NCBI GenBank assembly: GCA_944387635.1
Contig: CALXFT010000011.1
Coordinates: forward strand, 1-46,234
DNA from: an uncultured Oscillospiraceae bacterium
Lineage (GTDB): Bacteria > Bacillota > Clostridia > Oscillospirales > Oscillospiraceae
Length of the DNA stretch: 46,234 nucleotides
Direction: 5' to 3'
How positions within the stretch are numbered: position 1 is the first letter of the stretch; the number at the start of each line of letters is the position of its first letter. A program made the position numbers and the translations under genes. Shown piece by piece: positions 1-7,851 of the stretch. Under the pieces are notes generated by a model that was not told the origin of the DNA, did no database searches, and was given only the letters and a program-made list of their open reading frames with translations.

Positions 1-180
1 GTCACCGACTACGACGATACGGATTACGGCCCCAACAGCGACGGCGTGACCGACTACAACGATACGGACTACGGCCCCAACAGCGACGGCGTCACCGACT
101 ACGACGATACCGACTACGGCCCCAACAGCGACGGCGTCACCGACTACGACGATACCGACTACGGCCCCAACAGCGACGGC
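1..180 (+). repeat. Four 45-bp in-frame tandem repeats
   Basis: Four head-to-tail 45-bp units differ from each other at only a few bases, mostly at third positions, with one Asp-to-Asn change in copy 2. The array may extend left of the window. The high identity suggests recent expansion by slippage or unequal recombination inside a coding sequence. Confidence 0.95.
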
Positions 181-288
181 GTTACGGACTACGGTTCCGA
201 CAGCGATTACGGTTCCAGCAGCGATTACGATTCCGGCAGTGACTACGATTCCGGCAGCGATTACGGCGAAAGCGACTACGACGACTGA
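1..288 (+). CDS. C-terminal end of an acidic Asp/Tyr/Ser tandem-repeat protein (5' truncated)
   Basis: The reading frame is open from the first base, so the gene starts outside the window; it ends with TGA at 286-288. The visible 95 residues hold four tandem copies of a 15-residue, 45-bp unit (GVTDYDDTDYGPNSD type; DNA copies at 1-45, 46-90, 91-135 and 136-180). A shorter D/S/G/Y-rich tail follows, made of SDYGS and GSDYDS steps and ending in SDYDD. The tail is extremely acidic, has no Lys or Arg, and is presumably disordered and extracellular. It lies 74 bp upstream of a CotH-family kinase gene in the same direction. Many Ser, Thr and Tyr residues in an acidic setting make it a plausible substrate of that kinase, which is inference. 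I do not recognise a family; the N-terminal part is needed to name it. Confidence 0.75.
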   Translation, partial: VTDYDDTDYGPNSDGVTDYNDTDYGPNSDGVTDYDDTDYGPNSDGVTDYDDTDYGPNSDGVTDYGSDSDYGSSSDYDSGSDYDSGSDYGESDYDD

Positions 289-362
289 TTCCGAACGATT
301 CACAATAGGCGGCCGCGTCAGACCTCCGAAGTGAACAGCGCGTAAGCGAACGGGGGAGGACC

Positions 363-1745
363 ATGGGAAAGGGAAAACGAATCTGCATACTGACAGGGCT
401 TCTGGCTCTGACCCTGACCCTGGTCTACTCCTGGCAGGCGGAAGAAACGGCGCCTGCGGCCATGGAATACGCCCTGCGGCTCTTTGACAGCAGCTATGTT
501 CACAACGTGGATCTGGAGCTGGAGGACTTCGACCGGTTTCTGGAGGAGGCGGACCGGGAGGCCTATGTGCCATGCCGGGTGACCATCGACGCTGAGACGT
601 TTTCCCAGGTGGGCCTGCGGGTCAAGGGCAACAACTCCCGGCGGCTGACCAGCGAGTACGGCCTGAGCCGCTACAGCCTGAAGCTGGAGTTTGACCACTA
701 CATCCGGGGCGGCAATTACTACGGCCTGGACAAGCTTTCCCTGGATGCCTCCTTCCAGGACAACAGCTATCTGAAGACCTGGCTGGCCTACGACATGATG
801 GCCTTTATGAATGTCCCGGCCCCCCTGTGCAGCTTCGTCTGGATTCGGATCAACGGGGAGCCCTGGGGACTGTACCTGGCGGTGGAGGAGCCGGAGGATG
901 GGTTCATCCTCCGCAACGGCGGCGACGGCTCCACCCGGCTGTACAAGCCGGACTACCGCTCCCTGCGGGATGCCAACGAGGATCTGGCCCTGAAGTACTT
1001 AGGAGACGATCCGGACCTCTATCCCAACATCTTCGACAACGCCAAGGTCCCCACCTCCTACCGGGATCGGCAGCGGCTGATCCGGGCCTTGGAGCGTCTG
1101 GACAAGGGCGAGGACATAGAGCAGGCGGTGAACGTGGACCAGGTTCTGCGCTACTTCACGGTTCAGGTCTTCGTCATGAACTGGGACAGCTACATTGGCC
1201 AGACCGGACACAACTACTTCCTATGGGAGCAGGACGGAATGCTCTCCATGCTGCCCTGGGACTACAACCTGGCCTTCGGCACCTACGCCCTGGGCAAGAC
1301 CGACCCGGTAAAGGACCCCAATGTGCTCATCAACTATCCCGTCAACACCCCGGCCCAGGGCTCGGTGATGCTGAACCGGCCCTTGTACCACAAGCTCATG
1401 CAGTACCCGGAGTACCTGAGCCGGTATCACCAGTATTTCGACGCCCTGCTGTCGGACTACTTTGAGAGCGGACGCTTTGAAAGCCGCCTGGACCAAATCG
1501 CCGGGATGATTGGATGTTATGTAAACGAAGATCCTACGGCCTTCTGCGATTATGAAGACCATGTCCTGGCGGTACAGACGCTGCGGCAGGTGTGTCTGCT
1601 GAGGGCGGAAGCCATCCGGGGCCAGCTGTCGGGGGACTACCCCATCACCCTGCGGCAGCAGCAGGAGAACCCCGGAATAGGGGTAGACGCCTCCCACATC
1701 CGCCTGGAGGACCTGGGGGACTTTGGGGATCTGAAGAAGGAATAA
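363..1745 (+). CDS. CotH family protein (spore-coat-type secreted kinase)
   Basis: This 460-residue protein begins with a positively charged N-terminus and one hydrophobic segment (about residues 6-23), so it is exported or membrane-anchored. It has the CotH domain: an N-terminal VKGNNSRR region, then GHNYFLWEQDGMLSMLPWDY near residues 279-304. This matches the CotH signature (HNYxLY...PWDxN/D), whose Asp is catalytic in characterised CotH kinases. The family phosphorylates Ser-rich coat proteins in Bacillus, but many clostridial members sit with surface or carbohydrate-binding proteins. The start ATG follows a GGGGGAGGA stretch with only a short spacer. It probably forms a unit with the upstream repeat protein. 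A terminator lies 30 bp downstream. Family assignment is firm; the substrate is unknown. Confidence 0.88.
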   Translation: MGKGKRICILTGLLALTLTLVYSWQAEETAPAAMEYALRLFDSSYVHNVDLELEDFDRFLEEADREAYVPCRVTIDAETFSQVGLRVKGNNSRRLTSEYGLSRYSLKLEFDHYIRGGNYYGLDKLSLDASFQDNSYLKTWLAYDMMAFMNVPAPLCSFVWIRINGEPWGLYLAVEEPEDGFILRNGGDGSTRLYKPDYRSLRDANEDLALKYLGDDPDLYPNIFDNAKVPTSYRDRQRLIRALERLDKGEDIEQAVNVDQVLRYFTVQVFVMNWDSYIGQTGHNYFLWEQDGMLSMLPWDYNLAFGTYALGKTDPVKDPNVLINYPVNTPAQGSVMLNRPLYHKLMQYPEYLSRYHQYFDALLSDYFESGRFESRLDQIAGMIGCYVNEDPTAFCDYEDHVLAVQTLRQVCLLRAEAIRGQLSGDYPITLRQQQENPGIGVDASHIRLEDLGDFGDLKKE

Positions 1746-1776
1746 GGAAGCGCCCCGCGGAGCGGGGAGAATAAAA

Positions 1777-1810
1777 GGCAGAGGCTTACATTGGCCTCTG
1801 CCTCTTTTTC
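1777..1810. terminator. Bidirectional intrinsic terminator (cotH / pfk)
   Basis: A 9-bp stem (GGCAGAGGC at 1777-1785, GCCTCTGCC at 1794-1802) is followed by TCTTTTTC and preceded by AAAA, so it can serve both converging genes. The same GGCAGAGGC stem recurs at 5634, 9919 and 23226. Confidence 0.85.
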
Positions 1811-1846
1811 AGCGTTTCAGAAGAACGGACTGCGGCTTTTTCCCTC

Positions 1847-2920
1847 TCAGTCTCCGAAAGAAAGGCCCAGCTCCCGGGCGGCATGGACCAGTTCGCCGTC
1901 TACGGGGACGCCCTTGAGCTTGCCGGCCACGTCCTTCAGAGGTACCGGGACGATCTTGTCATCCTGCAGGGCCACCATGCAGCCGAACTTCCCCTCCCGG
2001 ATCAGGTTGGCCGCCGCCACGCCGAAGCGGGTGCACAGAAGCCGGTCCCCGGCGCAGGGGGCGCCGCCTCTCTGGAAGTGGCCGGGAACGGCCACCCGGA
2101 TCTCCTGGCCTGTGATCTGGCGAAGCTCCTCGGCCAGCCGGTAGGACACGGAAGGGTAGGGCATCTGGGCCCGGGCGGCCTTGAAATCCTTCTTGCTCAT
2201 CTTGGCCTCTTCCTTGGTAATGGCCCCCTCCGCCATGGCCACAATGGAGAACCGCTTGCCGCTGCGCTGGCGGCGGTCAATGGCGGCGGCCACGGCCTTG
2301 GCCGAGTAGGGGATCTCCGGGATCAGGATCACGTCGGCGCCGGAGGCAATGCCCGCGTGGAGGGTCAGCCAGCCGGCCTTGTGGCCCATGACCTCCACAA
2401 TGAACACCCGGCTGTGGGAGAAGGCGGTGGAGTGGATGTTGTCGATGACCTGGGAGGCAATGTCCATGGCGGACTGGAAGCCGAAGGTCATCTGGGTCCC
2501 CCACAGATCGTTGTCGATGGTCTTGGGCAGGGTGACGACGTTGATGCCGTTCTGACTGAGCAGGTGGGCGGTCTTGTGGGTGCCGTTGCCGCCCAGGATC
2601 ACCAGGCAGTCAAACCGCGCCCGGCGGCAGGTGGTCAGCATTTTCTCCAGCTTGGTCTCCTCATTTTCCCCGGCGGTCTGCATAGACTTGAACGGCTGCC
2701 TGGATGTGCCCAGGATGGTGCCGCCCAGGGTCAGAATGTCGGAGAAGTCCCGGGGGGACATGGCGTGATAATCTCCCTCGATGAGCCCCCGGTAGCCGTC
2801 CCGGATGCCGTAGATGGTCACGTTGCTGCCGAACTCGTTGTACAGGGCCTTGGCCACGCCCCGCAGGGCGGCGTTCAGGCCCTGGCAGTCGCCGCCGCTG
2901 GTCAGCATTCCAACTTTCAT
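1847..2920 (-). CDS. pfkA: 6-phosphofructokinase
   Basis: The enzyme phosphorylates fructose 6-phosphate in glycolysis. The 357-residue product starts MKVGMLTSGGDCQGLNAALRG, the PFK nucleotide-loop signature. It carries GGNGT at residues 110-114 and PKTIDNDLWG at 132-141, with MGHKAGWLTL and PEIPY further on. The start at 2920 is chosen because GGGAGG lies 8 bases upstream; an earlier in-frame ATG lacks a site. The motif pair is a mixture: Gly at the second GGxG position is typical of ATP users, while Lys in PKTIDND is typical of PPi-type and related group III enzymes, and Asp of the usual GGDG is Asn here. The phosphoryl donor is therefore not certain from sequence. It is monocistronic. Confidence 0.93.
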   Translation of the reverse strand: MKVGMLTSGGDCQGLNAALRGVAKALYNEFGSNVTIYGIRDGYRGLIEGDYHAMSPRDFSDILTLGGTILGTSRQPFKSMQTAGENEETKLEKMLTTCRRARFDCLVILGGNGTHKTAHLLSQNGINVVTLPKTIDNDLWGTQMTFGFQSAMDIASQVIDNIHSTAFSHSRVFIVEVMGHKAGWLTLHAGIASGADVILIPEIPYSAKAVAAAIDRRQRSGKRFSIVAMAEGAITKEEAKMSKKDFKAARAQMPYPSVSYRLAEELRQITGQEIRVAVPGHFQRGGAPCAGDRLLCTRFGVAAANLIREGKFGCMVALQDDKIVPVPLKDVAGKLKGVPVDGELVHAARELGLSFGD

Positions 2921-3047
2921 TTGTGAAACCTCCCTTGAGTGGTCTTTTGTCCACTTCATCATACGACATTTTGACCCAAAAGGGAAGAGGGTTGGCGGAA
3001 TAATTCTTCCTCCGGAGATTTTACCGGAATTTTACATAGCCGCCCCG

Positions 3048-3076
3048 TTGCGGCGGCGGAGATTTTGGATTATAAT
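3048..3076 (+). promoter_or_regulatory. Sigma-A promoter of ppk
   Basis: TTGCGG (3048-3053), a 17-bp spacer, then TATAAT (3071-3076), about 60 bp before the ppk start. The same -35 word TTGCGG recurs in other promoters of this window. Confidence 0.7.
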
Positions 3077-3136
3077 AAAACAAGAATTTGCCGAAATCAG
3101 GAAAAAAACGGCGAGGAATTGAGAGGAGGAGATTCC

Positions 3137-5299
3137 ATGGCACAGGGCATTTGGACCCAGGGCTTTACCCAGAACCGGGAGCTTTCCTGGCTGCAATTCA
3201 ATGCCAGAGTCCTGGAAGAGGCCAAGGACGAGACCGTGCCGCTGCTGGAGCGGCTGAAGTTTCTTTCCATCTTCACCAGCAACTTAGACGAGTTTTACAT
3301 GATCCGGGTGGGCAGTCTGGGGGACATTGCCGCCGTGGACAAGTCCGGTGTGGACAACAAGTCCGGCATGACCGCCCGGGAGCAGCTGTCCGCCATCTAC
3401 GCCGCCACAATCCCCCTGTACCAGCAGCGGGACGCGGTGCTGCGGGATGTGGAGAAATGCCTGGAGGACGAGGGCTTGTGCCATGTGTCCATGGAGGCCC
3501 TGACCCCGGCGGAGCAGAAGTTCCTGCGCCACTACTTCCGGACCACGGTCCAGCCGGTGCTGTCGCCCCAGATCGTGGACAGCCACCACCCCTTCCCCCA
3601 CCTAGGCAGCAAGGTGATCCACGTGGGGGCTCTGCTGGGCAAGAAGAAAAGCGAGGGCAAGAAAAAGAGCGAGGTCCTGGGGCTGATCCCCGTGCCCGCT
3701 TCCCTGCCCCGGGTGGTCTGCCTGAGCCAGGACCGGGGCCGGTACGTGCTGCTGGAGGAGATTCTCTTCGCCTATTCGGGCATGGTCTTTGAAATGTACG
3801 ACGTGCTGGAGAAGGTCCTGTTCTGCATCACCCGCAACGCCGACATTCACCTGGACGACGAGCCCTTCTCCCCGGTGCCGAACCTCCAGGAGGAGGACGT
3901 CCGGGCCAAAATGGGCAAGCTTCTGCGCCGCCGGGGCCGCCTGCGGGTGGTCCGGGTGGAGCTGTCCAAGCCCATCAGCAACCATTTTACGGAGCACTTC
4001 CGCAGCCGCTTCGCCGTGGGTGACAGCCAGATCTTCCTGTCCCGGTCCGCGCCTCTGGACTTAAGCTACGTGTTCTCCCTGGGGGACTTCTTCCCCGAGG
4101 GGCGGCGGGCCGCCCTGTCGGACCCTCCCTTCCAGCCCCAGCAGCCGGCCATGCTCCGTCCGGGCCAGAGCCTGATGCACGCGGCCATGAAGCAGGACAT
4201 CCTCCTGTCTTACCCCTACGAGTCCATGGAGCCGTTTCTGCAGATGATCCGGGAGGCGGCCAACGACCGCAGCGTGGTCAGCATCCGCATTACCATCTAC
4301 CGTCTGGCCCGGAAGGCCAAGCTGGTGGAGTACCTGTGCGCCGCGGCGGAAAACGGCAAGGACGTGACGGTCCTCATTGAGCTGCGGGCCCGGTTCGACG
4401 AGCAGAACAACATCGACTGGTCCGAGCGGCTGGAGGAGGCGGGCTGCAAGGTGATCTACGGCTTCGAAGAGTACAAGGTCCACTCCAAGATCTGCCTGAT
4501 TACCCGCAATGACCGGGGCGTCATGCGCCACATCACCCAGGTTGGCACGGGCAACTACAACGAGAAGACCGCCAAGCAGTACACCGACGTGTCCCTGGTC
4601 ACGGCCTCCGACGTCATCGGGGCGGACGCCGCCGCCTTCTTCAAGAACATGGCCCTGGGGAACCTGGAGGGCAGCTACAGCCGTCTTCTGGTGGCCCCCC
4701 ACGGCCTGAAGGACCCGATTCTGGATCTCATGGACGAGCAGATCGCCCTGGGGGACCGGGGCCGCATTCTGCTGAAGTGCAACTCCCTGACGGACATCGA
4801 CATCATCCGCAAGCTGGCCCAGGCCTCCCAGGCCGGGGTGAAGGTGGACATGATTATCCGGGGCATCTGCTGCCTGCGGCCCGGCGTGCCGGGGAAGACG
4901 GACAACATCACGGTGACCAGCATCGTGGGCCGGTATCTGGAGCACTCCCGGATCTTCTGCTTTGGCCGGGGGGAGAATGAGAAGATGTTCATCTCCTCGG
5001 CGGATTTCATGACCCGCAACACCGAGCGGCGGGTGGAGATCGCCTGTCCCATCGACTCGCCTCAGATCCGCTGCCGTCTCCACGGGATTCTGGACGCCAT
5101 GCTGGCCGACAGCGTCAAAGCCCGGGTCCTCCAGTCCGACGGCAGCTACTGCCGCAAGCCCAGGGCCTACGAGCCCATCTGCGCCCAGGAGGTTCTCATG
5201 CGGCAAGCGGTCAGCCAGGCCCAGGAAGCCGCCCGGACCCAGCCCCAGGGCAAGACGGGCCTGTGGCAGAAAATCCGGGAACTGCTGACCCGAAAGTGA
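3137..5299 (+). CDS. ppk1: Polyphosphate kinase 1
   Basis: PPK1 polymerises the gamma-phosphate of ATP into inorganic polyphosphate. The 720-residue length is slightly above the E. coli enzyme. The N-terminal domain (NRELSWLQFNARVLEEA), the head domain and two phospholipase-D-like C-terminal domains are all recognisable. The histidines expected for catalysis are present at about residue 449 (VHSKICLITR) and residue 603 (YLEHSRIF), followed by KMFISSADFMTRN. The start at 3137 is supported by GAGGAGG 6-7 bases upstream; the longer frame from 3065 begins inside the promoter. No exopolyphosphatase gene is adjacent. A dispersed palindromic repeat starts 25 bp after the stop. Confidence 0.96.
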   Translation: MAQGIWTQGFTQNRELSWLQFNARVLEEAKDETVPLLERLKFLSIFTSNLDEFYMIRVGSLGDIAAVDKSGVDNKSGMTAREQLSAIYAATIPLYQQRDAVLRDVEKCLEDEGLCHVSMEALTPAEQKFLRHYFRTTVQPVLSPQIVDSHHPFPHLGSKVIHVGALLGKKKSEGKKKSEVLGLIPVPASLPRVVCLSQDRGRYVLLEEILFAYSGMVFEMYDVLEKVLFCITRNADIHLDDEPFSPVPNLQEEDVRAKMGKLLRRRGRLRVVRVELSKPISNHFTEHFRSRFAVGDSQIFLSRSAPLDLSYVFSLGDFFPEGRRAALSDPPFQPQQPAMLRPGQSLMHAAMKQDILLSYPYESMEPFLQMIREAANDRSVVSIRITIYRLARKAKLVEYLCAAAENGKDVTVLIELRARFDEQNNIDWSERLEEAGCKVIYGFEEYKVHSKICLITRNDRGVMRHITQVGTGNYNEKTAKQYTDVSLVTASDVIGADAAAFFKNMALGNLEGSYSRLLVAPHGLKDPILDLMDEQIALGDRGRILLKCNSLTDIDIIRKLAQASQAGVKVDMIIRGICCLRPGVPGKTDNITVTSIVGRYLEHSRIFCFGRGENEKMFISSADFMTRNTERRVEIACPIDSPQIRCRLHGILDAMLADSVKARVLQSDGSYCRKPRAYEPICAQEVLMRQAVSQAQEAARTQPQGKTGLWQKIRELLTRK

Positions 5300-5323
5300 C
5301 CCAATGGAAAGCCGCCGAAGCCT

Positions 5324-5570
5324 CTTGGCTCTCCTTTTTAAGGAGAGCTGGCACCGGGAGCGAAGGAAGCGGTGACTGAGAGGTTATGCGGCATTGCGTT
5401 TTTGTGAGGTGCCGGGGCAGAGGGAAGTGCTCCCTAACCCCTCTCAGTCAGAAATCGGAGATTTCTGACAGCTGCCCGCCGCGGCGGGCCCGGTCGCGGC
5501 TCTGACGCTCCACCGGAGCGTCATTCACTCCCGCGACTGCGCTTCGCTTACCCCAAGGGGCGAGCCAAGG
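5324..5570 (+). repeat. Dispersed palindromic intergenic repeat, copy 1 (near full length, about 247 bp)
   Basis: The copy runs from CTTGGCTCTCC to GAGCCAAGG. It holds a short hairpin (GCTCTCCTT/AAGGAGAGC), a block ending in GACTGAGAGG, a central CCTCTCAGTC block with a small hairpin (GAAATC/GATTTC), a GCCCGCCGCGGCGGGC palindrome, then GACGCTCC-acc-GGAGCGTC. Copies 2 (20374) and 3 (29105, reverse) have the same order. It has no coding frame of its own, and the ends CTTGG/CCAAG are complementary. Confidence 0.85.
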
Positions 5571-5633
5571 GCGGCCTTCGGCCGCCGTGGCTGGAGAAGA
5601 GCGGCGGTTTGTTTTATATTCGCGGCAAACAAA

Positions 5634-5665
5634 GAGGCAGGGGCTGAATCATCAGCCTCTGCCTC
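5634..5665. terminator. Intrinsic terminator of the rsmG operon
   Basis: A 14-bp stem with one G-U pair (5634-5647 with 5652-5665) belongs to the same GAGGCAGAGGCTGA family as the other terminators here. On the minus strand it is followed by TTTGTTT, as expected for the end of rsmG. Confidence 0.8.
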
Positions 5666-5681
5666 TTGCTATGCGTTTCGT

Positions 5682-6377
5682 TCACAGCGGGTTCTGCTTG
5701 ATCTTGGCGTACCGCCGGGGGTACTGGGGCGGGGTGGGGGAGACCTTGCGCAGGACGATCACCGCGTGGTTGACGCCGTCCATGGGGTATTCCCTTATCT
5801 GCTCCAGCTTCAGGCCCAGACGCCCTATGGCGTTGGCGCACTGGCTCAGCTCATCACGGGCGGCCGCGCCCTTCATGGCCAGCACCGCACCCCCTGGCTT
5901 GACGTAGGGGGCCGTCAGCTCCAGCAGGATGTTCAGCCGGGCCACGGCCCGGCTGACGGCGTAGTCGTAGGTTTCCCGGCGGCCGGCCACCGCTTCCTCG
6001 GCCCGGCCCGTGATCAATTCCGCGCGGATTCCCAGCTGAGGCAGGATCTGCTCCAGCCACTTCATCCGCTTGCCCAGGGAATCCAGCAGAGTCACCTCCG
6101 CTTCGGGACAGCCGATGGCGATGGGTACCCCCGGGAAGCCCGCCCCGCAGCCTACGTCGATGACCCGCCTGCCCGCCAGGTCCGCGGCGGTGAGCACGGT
6201 CAGTGAGTCCAGCAGATGGAGCTTGGCCACCTGGGCGTCCTCGGTGATGGCCGTCAGGTTCATGACCTTGTTCTGCTCCACCACGGCTTTTCCGAAGGCG
6301 CACAGGGTCTGCCGCTGTTCTTCGCTTAAGTCCAGGCCCAGCCGCGCCAGGCCCTGATCCAATGTGGCTTTCATCAT
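5682..6377 (-). CDS. rsmG: 16S rRNA (guanine-527-N7)-methyltransferase RsmG
   Basis: RsmG uses S-adenosylmethionine to methylate G527 of 16S rRNA. The 231-residue product is of normal family length. It has the SAM-binding glycine motif VIDVGCGAGFPGVPIAI, then LLDSLGKRMKWLEQI and a SRAVARLNILLELTAPYVKPGG block typical of GidB/RsmG. Two consecutive ATG codons occur at the start; the first (6377) is used, with AAGGTG upstream. It begins 6 bp after the stop of the DUF3810 gene, so the two are cotranscribed. It is followed by a strong terminator. Confidence 0.95.
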   Translation of the reverse strand: MMKATLDQGLARLGLDLSEEQRQTLCAFGKAVVEQNKVMNLTAITEDAQVAKLHLLDSLTVLTAADLAGRRVIDVGCGAGFPGVPIAIGCPEAEVTLLDSLGKRMKWLEQILPQLGIRAELITGRAEEAVAGRRETYDYAVSRAVARLNILLELTAPYVKPGGAVLAMKGAAARDELSQCANAIGRLGLKLEQIREYPMDGVNHAVIVLRKVSPTPPQYPRRYAKIKQNPL

Positions 6378-6383
6378 AGGCGT

Positions 6384-7553
6384 TCACCTTGCGTTGACGA
6401 TGTCGCTCAGATCCACCTGACTCTCGTCGTAGGGGTCGAAGTGGGACTCCTCTTCGGAGATGGAGGGCAGCACCACGGTCTCAATGTGCCAGTACACCAG
6501 CAGGTCGCAGACCTGGTTGTAGGAGGCCAGGCCCGCGTCTTCGCCGCTGGTCCGCAGGTAGGTGTCGTTGACCTGGTTGGCGAAGCCGGTGGCCGCGGAA
6601 TTCTGATTGGTGTTGAAAAAGGCGCTGTAGTTGTTCAGATCCGCCTTCACCTGGTCGCTGACGCCGCTGGTCACCCGGGCGGCGGCCGCCGCGGCGGACT
6701 GGGTGTTCACGCCGCTCAGGGCGTTGTAGCAGTACCGGTAGGCCATGAAGTAGGCCGAGTACTGGAACTCCAGGCTGGGATTGGCGCTGCATGCCAGGAA
6801 GGCGGCGAAGTTGGCGTCCCCCTCGGCGGCGATGCACATCCGGTGGGCCATTTCGTGGCACATGGTAAAGGGCAGCAGCACGTCGGGGATCTGGGGGTTC
6901 ACGCAGGCCTCGCCGGTGAGCCCGAAGGTCACTCCGGTGATGCCCATGGAGGTGTACATGTCCGCCCAGCCCAGCTCCTTCACCGGCTCCCGGGAGCCGG
7001 CGAAGACCGGATAGTGGTAGTCGTAGGTCAGGACCCGGAAGCCCTCTCCGGCCTGGTCCGCCAGGGTGTCAAAATCGGCAAAGTCCACATTGCCGCCCGC
7101 GTCCCGGCTGACCTGCCCGGCCAGGGTGTTGGCCTTGTCCCGGTAGTACTCCGCGGCCTCCACCAGCTCGTCCAGGGTGTAGCTGGAGGTGTCCAGCCGC
7201 AGGTCGTCGGCCAGGTCTCCGGCGTAGTAGTTCAGGCCCCACACCAGGGTGTGGCACAGGTAGATTCCGGCGAACACCGCCGCTACCCAGCCGAACCACT
7301 GGATGGGATTCCATTTGAGCACGATCATCAGCACCAGACTGGCCAGAATCATGACCCCCAGGGCCACGGCCAGCATCTGCCACACGGGAAAGTCCACCGT
7401 CCCCGTCCATTGGGCCAGATACCCCTGCACGGTGCGGCTGACATAGGGGTAGACCATATCCACCAGGGTGGCGAACCGCTCCCCGAACCCCATCAGGATC
7501 CAGGTGATGGCGGCGAAGATCCCGGCTGTCAGGTAGCCGAACCAGTATTTCAA
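6384..7553 (-). CDS. DUF3810 family membrane protein with a zincin-like motif
   Basis: The 389-residue protein has three predicted N-terminal membrane segments (about residues 5-22, 58-82 and 88-106), then a large extracytoplasmic domain. That domain contains TMCHEMAHRMCIAAEGDANFAAF, an HExxH motif with a downstream Glu, as in zinc metalloproteases. This matches the DUF3810 family, whose function is not established. The start is a TTG codon at 7553, chosen because AAAGGAGGG lies 6-7 bases upstream and no ATG fits. It is the first gene of an operon with rsmG. Proteolysis of an envelope substrate is inference from the motif only. Confidence 0.8.
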   Translation of the reverse strand: MKYWFGYLTAGIFAAITWILMGFGERFATLVDMVYPYVSRTVQGYLAQWTGTVDFPVWQMLAVALGVMILASLVLMIVLKWNPIQWFGWVAAVFAGIYLCHTLVWGLNYYAGDLADDLRLDTSSYTLDELVEAAEYYRDKANTLAGQVSRDAGGNVDFADFDTLADQAGEGFRVLTYDYHYPVFAGSREPVKELGWADMYTSMGITGVTFGLTGEACVNPQIPDVLLPFTMCHEMAHRMCIAAEGDANFAAFLACSANPSLEFQYSAYFMAYRYCYNALSGVNTQSAAAAAARVTSGVSDQVKADLNNYSAFFNTNQNSAATGFANQVNDTYLRTSGEDAGLASYNQVCDLLVYWHIETVVLPSISEEESHFDPYDESQVDLSDIVNAR

Positions 7554-7801
7554 TGGGGTCCCTCCTTTCTGTTTGTCAGCGGGCGCGCCTTTCGAACAAG
7601 GGCTCCCGCCGGAATCAGGGCATACGCCCCGGGATCATCCATATTCAGCATGCTTTAGTATATCACAGTTTTCGTCAAATGTCTTCCCCCAAATTTTTAA
7701 TTTTTTACGAAGTTCCCGGCGGCCCGGCGCCGGGGGATTCGGCATAAAAAGTTTGTCCATCTTTTTACAAAATTCTTATTCCCTTTTTGATAAAAAGAAG
7801 G

Positions 7802-7807
7802 TATAAT
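7802..7807 (+). promoter_or_regulatory. -10 element (TATAAT) upstream of the 5'-nucleotidase gene
   Basis: A perfect TATAAT lies 45 bp before the start codon in an A+T-rich stretch. No good -35 lies at 16-18 bp, so the element may depend on the T-rich upstream region. Confidence 0.5.
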
Positions 7808-7851
7808 GATGCCGTGGAAAATCCACTACGATATTTATGAGGAGGTACATT

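Noticed and set aside
1-180. Possible CRISPR or non-coding satellite array
   Set aside because: The units are contiguous without unique spacers, 45 bp long, and keep one reading frame with synonymous changes, so they are coding repeats.
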